A stretch of DNA of 64,000 bases from Burkholderia sp. Bp9143 (GTDB lineage: Bacteria; Pseudomonadota; Gammaproteobacteria; Burkholderiales; Burkholderiaceae). The stretch covers positions 1 to 64,000 of the forward strand of contig NZ_QTPO01000030.1 in the NCBI RefSeq assembly GCF_003853645.1. The letters run 5' to 3'. Position 1 is the stretch's first letter; each line of letters starts with the position of its first letter. Below the pieces are notes generated by a model. The model was not told where the DNA came from and ran no database searches. It saw only the letters and a list, made by a program, of their open reading frames with translations. The translations under genes were made by a program, and so were the position numbers. Below, piece after piece: positions 26,130-34,193 of this stretch.

Positions 26130-26984
26130 ATGACCACTGAAGCAATCACCACGGATTCCCTCGCGGTTGCCGAGCGCGTGCGCGAGTTGATGACCCGCAA
26201 TGGCATCGGCAAGCGCCAGCAAACCACCGAGCTGTGCCGCATCCTCGACCTGAGCTTTTCGCAGGGTCACCGCAAACTGCGCGGCAGCAGCCCCTGGACG
26301 CTCGCGCAGATCAAGAAAGTCGCCGAAGCCTACGGCGAGCCCGCCGCTCAACTGTTCGGCGCGCAGACGCTCGACCCCGGCATGGTCGGCGCTTATTCGC
26401 AGGAAGCCGTCCTGTACGCCGGCGTCGCCGAAATTCCGTGCACCGCCTGGATCGGCGCACCGCTTGAAGCCGGCGCGCGCCCCGAGTTCGTCGCGTACGA
26501 ACAGAACGGCCGCTGGCGCGTGCTGCGCCATTCGGGCGTGCTGTATCAGAACGCGTACGACGTGCACAAGATCGAGATCTATCCGCGTCGCGCGGAGAGC
26601 GACAAGCTCGTCGTCGCGGTGATCGACCCCGATCGCGTCAGCGCGACCGAGCTGTGCCGCTATCTCGAGCGGCAGGGGTTCGCGACGGCCGCGTTCGATG
26701 GCCTCGCGCCGTTCGTCGACGCGCTGCAGGGCCAGGCGTTCGACGCGGTCGTCACCGAATGGCTGTTCGACGACAGCACGGCCGCCACCGCGATCAAGGC
26801 GGTGCGCACGTCCGACAATCCGGGCGCGCCGATCTTCGTGCTGACGGGCGACCTGCTCACGGGCCGCGCGAGCGAAGCGGACATCAGCGAAGTGATCCGC
26901 GCGTTCGACGTCGTCTGCTACGAAAAACCCGCGCGCATGGCGATCCTCAGCGCCGATCTCGCGAAGCGGCTCGCTCGCGGGTAA
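26130..26984 (+). CDS. HTH regulator with receiver-like C-terminal domain (BetR-like)
   Basis: A 284-residue protein. The N-terminal about 80 residues form a helix-turn-helix (AERVRELMTRNGIGKRQQT, DLSFSQGHRKLRGSSPWTLAQIKKVAEAYGEP) resembling the BetR domain. The middle (about 95-155) is a beta-rich segment, and the C-terminal part, KLVVAVIDPDRVSATELC to PIFVLTGDLL, has a response-regulator-like alternation including a D-P-D loop and a T in FVLTGD. The phospho-acceptor geometry is incomplete, so it may be a pseudo-receiver. A NERD-helicase gene follows. Direct repeats upstream suggest autoregulation. Confidence 0.65.
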   Translation: MTTEAITTDSLAVAERVRELMTRNGIGKRQQTTELCRILDLSFSQGHRKLRGSSPWTLAQIKKVAEAYGEPAAQLFGAQTLDPGMVGAYSQEAVLYAGVAEIPCTAWIGAPLEAGARPEFVAYEQNGRWRVLRHSGVLYQNAYDVHKIEIYPRRAESDKLVVAVIDPDRVSATELCRYLERQGFATAAFDGLAPFVDALQGQAFDAVVTEWLFDDSTAATAIKAVRTSDNPGAPIFVLTGDLLTGRASEADISEVIRAFDVVCYEKPARMAILSADLAKRLARG

Positions 26985-27035
26985 TTCCCGCACGCCGCCC
27001 ACCTTTTTCGCATGGCCGGCGCCCGTGCGGCGCGG

Positions 27036-27085
27036 CGGTCGTGAACAGGTTCCTCAGTACAATAGCCGGACCCTGTTCACGACCG
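27036..27085. promoter_or_regulatory. 14-bp inverted repeat flanking a -10 hexamer upstream of the NERD-helicase
   Basis: CGGTCGTGAACAGG (27036-27049) and CCTGTTCACGACCG (27072-27085) are perfect complements separated by 22 bases. The -10-like TACAAT (27058-27063) lies in the middle, so the right arm would begin about where transcription starts. This is either a cooperative operator or a promoter-plus-leader hairpin controlling the gene at 27105. Confidence 0.6.
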
Positions 27086-27104
27086 GCATCCGCCGCCCGA
27101 CTTC

Positions 27105-28772
27105 ATGGCCCGCCTCATTCCCGACGACTGGAAAAGCCTCGCCGCCACCGGCGCGGCCGAACGCGAGCGCGAGACGCTTGCCGCCCTCGAACACGCGCTG
27201 CCGGACAGCTACACCGTCTATCACGGCGTGCACTGGACGCGTGCCGACCAGGGTTTCTCGGTGTTCGGCGAAGCCGCGTTCGTCGTCGTGAGCCCGGCCG
27301 GCCGCGTGCTGCTGATCGAGCAGAAGGCCGGCTTCCTGCGCGAAACGCCGAAGGGGCTCGTGAAGGTCTACCTGCAGAAGGAGCGCAACGTCCCGATCCA
27401 GCTCGCACGCACGCAGGAGACGCTGCACCGGCGCCTGACCGCCGCGCTCGGCGCGGGCGTCTACGGCGTCGAGGCGCTGCTGTATTGCCCCGACTACTCG
27501 ATCCGCGAGACGGCGATTGCCGGCGTCGCGGCCGACCGGATCGTCGACGCGTCGCGCAAGGCGCAGCTCGCGCGGGTGATCCTGCAGATCCTGCCCGAGC
27601 ACGACGAAGCATTGCCGAACGCGGCGAAGCTGCATCACTTCCTCGCGGACGAGCTGGCGCTCACGCCCGACACGAGCGCGCTCGTCGGGCAGGCCGGCAC
27701 GCTCGTCACGCGGCTGTCGGGGGGGCTTGCCGCGTGGGCGCGCCAACTCGAGTTCACGCCGTTCCGCTTGCGCGTGACGGGCACCGCCGGTTCGGGCAAG
27801 ACGCAACTTGCGGTGCAGGCGATGCGCGACGCGGTCGCGGCCGGCAAGCGCGTGCTCTACGTGTGCTTCAACCGGCCGCTCGCCGACTACATCGCGCGCA
27901 TCGCGCCGTCCGGCGCGAAGATCGCGAACTACCATCAGCTGTGCGACTGGGTGGCCCGCGACGGCGGGTATACGCCCGACTTCGACGCGCCCGGCGCGTT
28001 CGAGCGGCTCGAGGCACGCTTCGCGGAGGCGCCGATTCCGGAACGCTGGCGCTTCGATGTGCTGATCGTCGACGAAGGACAGGATTTCCACGCGCCGTGG
28101 GCGGCGGCGCTGGAGCGCCTGCTGGTGCCTGACGGCGCATGGTGGTGGCTGGAAGATCCGCTGCAGAACCTCTATCTGCGCGAGCCCGTCGCGCTGCCCG
28201 GCTGGGTCACGCTGAAGGCGCTGACGAACTACCGCAGCCCGCGCGACCTGCTCGAATTCGTGCGCGACGTCGTCGGCCGCGTCGAACCGCTCGCGGCCGA
28301 ACTGCGTTCGGGCAGCCCGTTCGACGGTTCCGATCCGTCGGTGTCGTCATATGGGGAAGACGGCGCGTCGGGCGACGCGCTCGCCGAAGCGTGCATCGAC
28401 GCGACCAAGCGCGCGATCACGCACGCGCTGTCGCTCGGCTTCCGCAAGCAGGACATCGCGGTGCTGTCGTATCGCGGCCGCGAAAGCTCGGTGCTCGCGC
28501 GGCTCGACCAGCTCGGCCCGCACCGGGTCAAGCGCTTCACCGGCAAGTACGACCTGTTCGGCAACCCTGAATATCGCGAAGGCGACGTGCTGCTCGATTC
28601 GATCTACCGCTTCAAGGGGCAATCGGCGCCGTGCGTGATCCTCACCGAGATCGACTTCGGCACGCTCGATGCGCGTGCGGCCCGCAAGCTGTTCGTCGGC
28701 GCGACGCGCGCGACGATGAAGCTGCTGCTCGTCGCGTCGGCGCGGGCGGCCGCGCAGCTCACACACGATTGA
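27105..28772 (+). CDS. NERD-domain nuclease-SF1 helicase-like protein
   Basis: A 555-residue cytoplasmic protein. Residues about 40-160 contain an acidic restriction-type element (ALPDSYTVYHGVHW, LLIEQKAG) consistent with a NERD/PD-(D/E)xK-like fold. A UvrD/PcrA-type helicase domain follows, with Walker A TGTAGSGKTQ and Walker B VLIVDEGQDF, then RFKGQSAPCVILTEIDFG and LFVGATRATMKLLLVAS as motifs V-VI. The helicase core is smaller than UvrD, lacking much of domains 1B/2B. There is no clear RBS before the ATG. Such nuclease-helicase fusions occur in DNA repair and in phage-defence islands; which applies here is unknown. Confidence 0.8.
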   Translation: MARLIPDDWKSLAATGAAERERETLAALEHALPDSYTVYHGVHWTRADQGFSVFGEAAFVVVSPAGRVLLIEQKAGFLRETPKGLVKVYLQKERNVPIQLARTQETLHRRLTAALGAGVYGVEALLYCPDYSIRETAIAGVAADRIVDASRKAQLARVILQILPEHDEALPNAAKLHHFLADELALTPDTSALVGQAGTLVTRLSGGLAAWARQLEFTPFRLRVTGTAGSGKTQLAVQAMRDAVAAGKRVLYVCFNRPLADYIARIAPSGAKIANYHQLCDWVARDGGYTPDFDAPGAFERLEARFAEAPIPERWRFDVLIVDEGQDFHAPWAAALERLLVPDGAWWWLEDPLQNLYLREPVALPGWVTLKALTNYRSPRDLLEFVRDVVGRVEPLAAELRSGSPFDGSDPSVSSYGEDGASGDALAEACIDATKRAITHALSLGFRKQDIAVLSYRGRESSVLARLDQLGPHRVKRFTGKYDLFGNPEYREGDVLLDSIYRFKGQSAPCVILTEIDFGTLDARAARKLFVGATRATMKLLLVASARAAAQLTHD

Positions 28773-28963
28773 CGGGGCAGGACGACTCTTCGACCGCGCG
28801 AACGATCTTCCGCATAATGCGCGTTGAAACAATCCGGCACATTTCTTTCTGCTCGCGACCCTTATCCACTCGCCTTTCGGCCTGTTCCGGCCACACCTGA
28901 TGGTTCATCCGCTTGCAGCCTGCCATTACGATGCCAGGCCATTCGTTGCAAGCGGAGTATTCG

Positions 28964-30181
28964 ATGGCCGACGTCCAGAAGGTGCCTTACTACAAGCCGC
29001 AAAAAGGGGTGTTCGGATCGGAGTTGAAGGAATACAAGGGAGTTCAAGGATGCATTCCCCTTGACACTCAAAAAAGCGTGTCATTCGACCGGCCCGCTCC
29101 GGGGTCAAGGCCACCACCCGCTCCTCCCGAACCGATTTCGCGCGCACCGAAGACTCCGTCGCAAAGTGCGGCTCCCCGACCGCTGCCGAAAACCGATCCG
29201 GCAATAGCGAAAGAATCGCCAAGGCAACCAGAGTCGGAAGTTTGCGAAAACCCGCCGCCTTTCGACCTCCAGGACATACCAATTGCGATGGACAATCTAG
29301 GCTGGAAAGTTTCCGCCAGACTCGCGCGAATCTGGTTTGCGGGTGCAGCACATACCTACAATGACGACCCAACTTCACCTCAGCCATTAAATGACGACAG
29401 CATCACACTCGACTGGACGTTGAAATTTGGCAACATCCGGAGGAAATTCGAACACCTCCTTGAGAACGGCATTTATAGCGGGCGATCCGTAGAAACAGCG
29501 ACAAATATCATCAAGCCTTTCGTCAAACATCTCTTTCTCGAAAGAAATCCGACATTCAATTTCAACACCTCACAATCAACCGATAACTTGCTCAAATTTC
29601 ATAACGATTGGCAATTTCAGATGCTATCGATAAGAAACTGGGACACACTGGAAAATTTCGCCCCGACGGATCTGACGGGAGCACTGGCCAACTTCAACAT
29701 CTACACCGCCATAGGGAATGTTGAAATTACGTGTGAAAAATACTTCAAGTACGAGAAATCAGGAAACTTGTACTGCATCAATGCAGTCGGAAAAATCACG
29801 CACATCTATGCTTACGTGAAGGACAATTACTCATTCAACGGAAAGCAGTATTTGGGACATTGGAACAGGCATGGAGTCATCATTGCACCCGGCTCGCTGC
29901 TCACCAGTTCCAGTTCACCGAAGCGGGATTCCGATATCGATATTTGGGCGAAAAGCATCAACAAACCCGTAGACACACGAAAAGGCTTGTTCAGAAATTT
30001 CAGAAAATCCGACGTTTACTTTCCAGTCTACAACGCGGACTACGACCGTTGGCGAGAGAGGCATCAACGCGGCAAGGACTTCATGATATATTCGAAGCCC
30101 ACCTATCTAAAATTGAAGAAGCCGATCGATCTTGATCTTGGTGAGATATGCAGATTAGAACCATCAGATACGTTGGCCTAG
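28964..30181 (+). CDS. DUF6402-like protein, candidate type VI secretion effector
   Basis: A 405-residue protein in an AT-richer, codon-atypical segment. The N-terminal about 100 residues are Pro/Ser-rich and low complexity (SRPPPAPPEPISRAPKTPSQ), followed by a domain with DIPIAMDNLGWKVSARLARIWFAG, ITLDWTLKFGNIRRKFEHLL, DLTGALANFNIYTAIGNVEI, YVKDNYSFNGKQYLGHWN and a C-terminal GKDFMIYSKPTYLKLKKP. From memory these match DUF6402, a family often found beside VgrG/PAAR genes in Burkholderia, Xanthomonas and Pseudomonas. GGAG lies eight bases before the ATG at 28964. The partner gene overlaps the C-terminus. No VgrG or PAAR is present, so it may be an orphan cassette. Confidence 0.7.
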   Translation: MADVQKVPYYKPQKGVFGSELKEYKGVQGCIPLDTQKSVSFDRPAPGSRPPPAPPEPISRAPKTPSQSAAPRPLPKTDPAIAKESPRQPESEVCENPPPFDLQDIPIAMDNLGWKVSARLARIWFAGAAHTYNDDPTSPQPLNDDSITLDWTLKFGNIRRKFEHLLENGIYSGRSVETATNIIKPFVKHLFLERNPTFNFNTSQSTDNLLKFHNDWQFQMLSIRNWDTLENFAPTDLTGALANFNIYTAIGNVEITCEKYFKYEKSGNLYCINAVGKITHIYAYVKDNYSFNGKQYLGHWNRHGVIIAPGSLLTSSSSPKRDSDIDIWAKSINKPVDTRKGLFRNFRKSDVYFPVYNADYDRWRERHQRGKDFMIYSKPTYLKLKKPIDLDLGEICRLEPSDTLA

Positions 30182-30579
30182 CCATTATTGCCTATATCGG
30201 CATCGGTTTGATCATTCACCTTAATCGACCCACCTATGGGCGCTGCGATTTTTATGATCGCCCTGAAACGCTAGACGGCGGCATAAAAAAAATGAATGGA
30301 GTTTCATACCGATTCACAATGTGTGGCACCGGCGGAAATGATCAGGATGGAACGAATGACAAAATAGAGCTGAGAGTGTTCAGTGGCAACGGCGAACTCC
30401 TGGCCAGACGATATTTCTCCGTGAACTGGTATCACGGAAAGAGTTTTCATCAGCCCTTGAATTATGAGGGCAGCGTGGTTCGCTACATCGACGTGACCGA
30501 TGAATCAAACTACGACAAATACCTGACAATTCCACCAAGCAAGTGGGATTGGCTTCGTGCCAGGTTGCCTTTGTTTTGA
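30148..30579 (+). CDS. Small membrane-anchored protein, candidate cognate immunity protein
   Basis: A 143-residue protein with one N-terminal membrane helix (IRYVGLAIIAYIGIGLIIHL) and a C-terminal domain of about 115 residues with Asp/Gly/Asn-rich beta-type sequence (DGTNDKIELRVFSGNGELLARRYFSVNWYHG). It overlaps the end of the DUF6402-like gene by 34 bases in another frame, so it is translated from the same mRNA. Membrane-anchored periplasmic partners of this kind are typical immunity proteins for periplasm-acting effectors. Base composition matches the upstream gene, so both were probably acquired together. I know no family name. Confidence 0.65.
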   Translation: MQIRTIRYVGLAIIAYIGIGLIIHLNRPTYGRCDFYDRPETLDGGIKKMNGVSYRFTMCGTGGNDQDGTNDKIELRVFSGNGELLARRYFSVNWYHGKSFHQPLNYEGSVVRYIDVTDESNYDKYLTIPPSKWDWLRARLPLF

Positions 30580-30782
30580 GCTTATCGAAGTGATACGTAC
30601 TCCGGGACGGGCACGTGGATGTATGTACGTTGACCAGCTCGTAAAGCCCTACGGACGATGCCAGCCTTTTCGACCGAATCCATCGCGACAGCGTGGACCA
30701 AGCCCACAGTAAAGAGCATCGCGGGCGACACGCCTGAACAACCCCGCTGCCGCCCCGTCGCCCTGCCCGTCCCCGCTATCCA

Positions 30783-32342
30783 TCAAGCCACCCGAAACGC
30801 CCCCACCGCCCGCCGCAGCCCATCGGCCTGCTCCTCGAGCGACGCGGCGGCAGCCGCTGCCTGCTCAACGAGCGCCGCGTTCTGCTGCGACACCTGATCC
30901 ATTTGCGACACCGCGCGGTTCACCTGCTCGATCCCGTCGCGCTGCTCGTTCGACGCGGCCGCGATCTCGGTCATGATGCCCGTCACGCGGCCGATCGCCT
31001 GCTGGATGTCCTGCATCGTCGCGCCGGCCACGCCGACCAGCCGCGAACCCGTCGCGACGCGCTCGACCGATTCGCCGATCAGCGTGCGAATCTCCTTCGC
31101 GGCCGACGCCGAGCGCTGCGCGAGCGTGCGCACTTCGCCCGCGACCACCGCGAAGCCGCGGCCCTGCTCGCCCGCGCGCGCAGCTTCGACCGCCGCATTC
31201 AGCGCGAGGATGTTGGTCTGGAACGCGATGCCCTCGATCGTGCCGATGATGTCGGCCACCTTCTGCGAACTCTGGTCGATCTCGTTCATCGTGCCGATCA
31301 CCTCGCCGACGACCGTCGCGCCGCGCGTCGCGATCTCGCTCGCGTTGTCCGCGCATGCTTGCGCCTCGACCGCATGATCGGCGTTCTGTTTCACGGTCGC
31401 CGTCAGTTGTTCCATGCTCGCGGCCGTCTCCTGCAGCGCGGACGCCTGCTCCTCGGTGCGCTGTGACAGGTCGGTGTTGCCGGCCGCGATCTGGTGCGTC
31501 GCGGTCGAGATCGCTTCGGAGCCCTGGCTGACCTGGCGCACCGTATCGGCGAGGCTGCGCTGCATGCCCGTCACACCCTTGACCAGTTCGGCCATCTCGT
31601 CGCGCGACGACCAGCGCACTTCCGACGTCAGGTCACCGTCCGACAGGCGGCGGAAATGCGACAGCAACCGGTTCACCGGTTGCGTGATCGCGAAATGCAG
31701 GCCGACCGCACAGCCAAGACACGCGGCGAGACCGAACGCAATGCCGGCGATCGCGCCCACGCGCATCCAGCCGTAATAGGCCTGCGCGGTGTCGTAGACG
31801 TCCTTGCCGCGCGCGGCCTGGTACGCGTCGAGCGCATCGGTCGCCTGCGTGAGCGCGACCGACAGCGGCGGTGCGACCGTCATCAGCAGCCGGTCGGCGT
31901 CGTCGCGACGTCCCGCGCCGATCGCGTCGATCAACGGCTTCAACGCCTGTCCAATCAGCGCCTGGCGTGCGGCATCGAGCCGGGTCGCGAACGGGCCTTC
32001 GTCGCCTTCGTGCGGCATCGTCGCGTAGGTACGCCACGCGGCGTCGGCCTTCGCGAGATAGTCCTCGGCCTTCTTGACGAGATCGGGCACTTCCGGCGCC
32101 TCCGGATGCAGCAGCGCGCGGTCGAGCGTGGTGCGCACGATCGTCAGGTTCAGGCTCGCGGCGGACAGCGCGGTCTTCGCGGCCAGCTGGCGCGTATAAG
32201 CTTCGTCGAGCGCACGGTTCGAGCTCTGCATGCCGGTGAGGCCGATCAGGCCCGACACGACGAGCAAGACGGCAACGAGACCGAGCGTGGAAAAAATCCG
32301 CGTACGGATCGAGAAACGGGAAAACAGGGCGTTCAGGTTCAT
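30783..32342 (-). CDS. Methyl-accepting chemotaxis protein (Tar/Tsr type)
   Basis: A 519-residue chemoreceptor. TM1 (about residues 13-35) and TM2 (about 190-213) flank a four-helix-bundle periplasmic sensor. HAMP follows (VNRLLSHFRRLSDGDLTSEV), then a signalling domain with the hairpin tip IGTIEGIAFQTNILALNAAVEAARAGEQGRGFAVVAGEVR split here for clarity as EAARAGEQGRGFAVVAGEVR at its core. The C-terminus lacks the NWETF tether, so methylation probably depends on assistance. The ligand is unknown. The gene is divergent from the DHA2 pump. Confidence 0.93.
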   Translation of the reverse strand: MNLNALFSRFSIRTRIFSTLGLVAVLLVVSGLIGLTGMQSSNRALDEAYTRQLAAKTALSAASLNLTIVRTTLDRALLHPEAPEVPDLVKKAEDYLAKADAAWRTYATMPHEGDEGPFATRLDAARQALIGQALKPLIDAIGAGRRDDADRLLMTVAPPLSVALTQATDALDAYQAARGKDVYDTAQAYYGWMRVGAIAGIAFGLAACLGCAVGLHFAITQPVNRLLSHFRRLSDGDLTSEVRWSSRDEMAELVKGVTGMQRSLADTVRQVSQGSEAISTATHQIAAGNTDLSQRTEEQASALQETAASMEQLTATVKQNADHAVEAQACADNASEIATRGATVVGEVIGTMNEIDQSSQKVADIIGTIEGIAFQTNILALNAAVEAARAGEQGRGFAVVAGEVRTLAQRSASAAKEIRTLIGESVERVATGSRLVGVAGATMQDIQQAIGRVTGIMTEIAAASNEQRDGIEQVNRAVSQMDQVSQQNAALVEQAAAAAASLEEQADGLRRAVGAFRVA

Positions 32343-32448
32343 GACGGGACGTGAGCGATAAAAGGTGCCGCGGCAATCGGTCCGCGGCACTCTGGATTAC
32401 GGTTTGCCTGCAAAAAACTTGAGCCCGGCCCGCTTTCTGGCTGATCGT

Positions 32449-32550
32449 GGTCAATTTCCCGGCCGGCAATCTTCCGTTACCGATGCAACAAATCGAGGCC
32501 GGGCAGAAATTGACCAGGCAATCAATTGTCTCTATATTTCGGTCAATTCC
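32449..32550. promoter_or_regulatory. Three GGTCAATT(T/C)C elements around the DHA2 pump promoter
   Basis: GGTCAATTTC occurs at 32449-32458, in exact reverse complement at 32506-32515, and with one mismatch (GGTCAATTCC) at 32541-32550. The middle copy overlaps the TTGACC -35 and the third directly follows the -10. This is the layout of an operator cluster for a repressor. Confidence 0.5.
32510..32538 (+). promoter_or_regulatory. DHA2 pump promoter TTGACC-N17-TATATT
   Basis: TTGACC (32510-32515) and TATATT (32533-32538) are 17 bases apart, with the start codon at 32556 only 17 bases beyond. The mRNA leader would be very short. Confidence 0.6.
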
Positions 32551-32555
32551 CTGCC

Positions 32556-34085
32556 ATGGCAGATATCTCGATGAGAACCGATACCCTCCTTGCTCCGCCG
32601 GCCGCCGAAGCGGCCCGCCGCGACGCGCCGACCGGGCTGATCGTCGCCGCGCTGCTGCTCGTCATGCTGTTGTCCGCGCTCGACCAGACGATCGTGTCGA
32701 CCGCGCTGCCGACCATCGTCGGCGAGCTCGGCGGCCTCGACCAGCTGTCGTGGGTCGTCACCGCGTACCTGCTGTCATCGACGGTCGTGCTGCCGCTGTA
32801 CGGCAAGCTCGGCGACCTGTACGGCCGTAAGATCGTGCTGCAGGCCGCGATCGTGCTGTTTCTCGCCGGTTCCGCGCTATGCGGCGTCGCGCAGGACATG
32901 ACGCAGCTGATCGTGCTGCGCGCGCTGCAGGGGCTCGGCGGCGGCGGGCTGATGGTCGTCACGATGGCCGCGATCGGCGACCTGGTGCCGCCCGACCGCC
33001 GGGCGCGCTATCAGGGGATGTTCGGCGGCGTGTATGGCCTCGCGACGATCGTCGGGCCGCTGCTCGGCGGCTTCCTGGTCGAACACCTGTCGTGGCGCTG
33101 GATCTTCACGATCAACCTGCCGCTCGGCTTGCTCGCGCTCGCGGTGATCGGCATCGCGTTCCGGCCGCACACGGCGCACGTGAAGCACCGGATCGACTAC
33201 ATGGGCGCCGCGTTCCTCGCGACGGCCCTCACCTGCGTGATCCTGTTCACGAGCGAAGGCGGTTCGCTGCTGCCGTGGTCGTCGCCGCAGCTGTGGATGA
33301 CGCTCGTGCTCGGCGTGGTCGCGATCGGCGGCTTCATCTATGAGGAGCGGCTCGCGGCCGAGCCGATCATGCCGCTCGAACTGTTTCGCCAGCGCACCTT
33401 CGTGCTGATGAGCCTGATCGGCTTCGTCGTCGGCATCGCACTGTTCGGTTCGGTCACGTTCATTCCGCTCTATCTGCAGGTCGTGAAGGGCTCGACGCCA
33501 TCGCAGGCCGGGATGCAGCTGCTGCCGATGATGGGCGGGATGCTCGCGATGTCGGTCGCGAGCGGCCGGCTGATCTCGCGGCTCGGCACGTATCGGCCGT
33601 TTCCGATCGCGGGGACGCTGATCGGCGGCGTCGCGATGGCACTGCTGTCGACGCTGTCGCTCGACACATCGCTGCACACGATGTACGCGTACATGGCGCT
33701 GCTCGGGATCGGGCTCGGCATGGTGATGCCGGTGCTGACGCTCGCGGTGCAGAACACGGTCGAATTCCGGCACATGGGTGTCGCGACGTCGGGCGCGACG
33801 CTGTTCCGCTCGATCGGCGGCTCGCTCGGCGTCGCCGCGTTCGGCGCGCTGTTCTCGCACGGGCTGCAGTCGCGGATCACGCAGGCGCTGCCGAACGGCA
33901 CGGAGCTGCCGCCCGCGCTCGGCCCGGCGGCCGTGCACCAGTTGCCGGATGCGGTGCGCGATGCGTACCTGCATGCGTTCGCCGGGTCATTGCATGTCGT
34001 GTATCTGTCAGCGGCGGGCGTGATCGCGATCGCATTCGTGCTCGCGTGGTTCGTCGAGAGTGTGCCGCTGCGCAAGCATCACTGA
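32556..34085 (+). CDS. DHA2-family (14-TM) MFS drug exporter
   Basis: A 509-residue EmrB/QacA-type proton antiporter. The first helix ends ALDQTIVSTALPTIVGELGG, the DHA2 antiporter pattern, followed by LYGKLGDLYGRKIVL and the motif C-like segment. It has about 14 helices including IYLQVVKGSTPSQAG-like extracellular loop sequence. Such pumps export cationic or hydrophobic compounds. The start at 32556 (MADISM) is preferred because the TSS leaves little room; the 32571 ATG is an alternative. It is divergent from the chemoreceptor and followed by a convergent quinone oxidoreductase. Confidence 0.9.
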   Translation: MADISMRTDTLLAPPAAEAARRDAPTGLIVAALLLVMLLSALDQTIVSTALPTIVGELGGLDQLSWVVTAYLLSSTVVLPLYGKLGDLYGRKIVLQAAIVLFLAGSALCGVAQDMTQLIVLRALQGLGGGGLMVVTMAAIGDLVPPDRRARYQGMFGGVYGLATIVGPLLGGFLVEHLSWRWIFTINLPLGLLALAVIGIAFRPHTAHVKHRIDYMGAAFLATALTCVILFTSEGGSLLPWSSPQLWMTLVLGVVAIGGFIYEERLAAEPIMPLELFRQRTFVLMSLIGFVVGIALFGSVTFIPLYLQVVKGSTPSQAGMQLLPMMGGMLAMSVASGRLISRLGTYRPFPIAGTLIGGVAMALLSTLSLDTSLHTMYAYMALLGIGLGMVMPVLTLAVQNTVEFRHMGVATSGATLFRSIGGSLGVAAFGALFSHGLQSRITQALPNGTELPPALGPAAVHQLPDAVRDAYLHAFAGSLHVVYLSAAGVIAIAFVLAWFVESVPLRKHH

Positions 34086-34095
34086 TCACTGATCC

Positions 34096-34135
34096 GCGGG
34101 CAGGCAGCGGCAGCGTGGCTTCGCCGCCTGCCCGC
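34096..34135. terminator. 10-bp stem-loop between convergent genes
   Basis: GCGGGCAGGC (34096-34105) and GCCTGCCCGC (34126-34135) form a perfect stem between the convergent exporter and quinone oxidoreductase. The loop contains a second small stem. Probably a bidirectional terminator without a T tract. Confidence 0.5.
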
Positions 34136-34193
34136 AAGATCGACGCCGCGACGCGACCGTCCTCACGGCTTGCGATCGCCGCCCGATCCGCCG

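Noticed and set aside
28964..30579. A full type VI secretion locus
   Set aside because: No VgrG, PAAR, Hcp, sheath or ATPase gene is in the window; only an effector-type pair is visible.
23696..30782. A prophage or insertion sequence
   Set aside because: No integrase, transposase, phage structural gene, target duplication or terminal repeat was seen; atypical composition is limited to about 1.6 kb.
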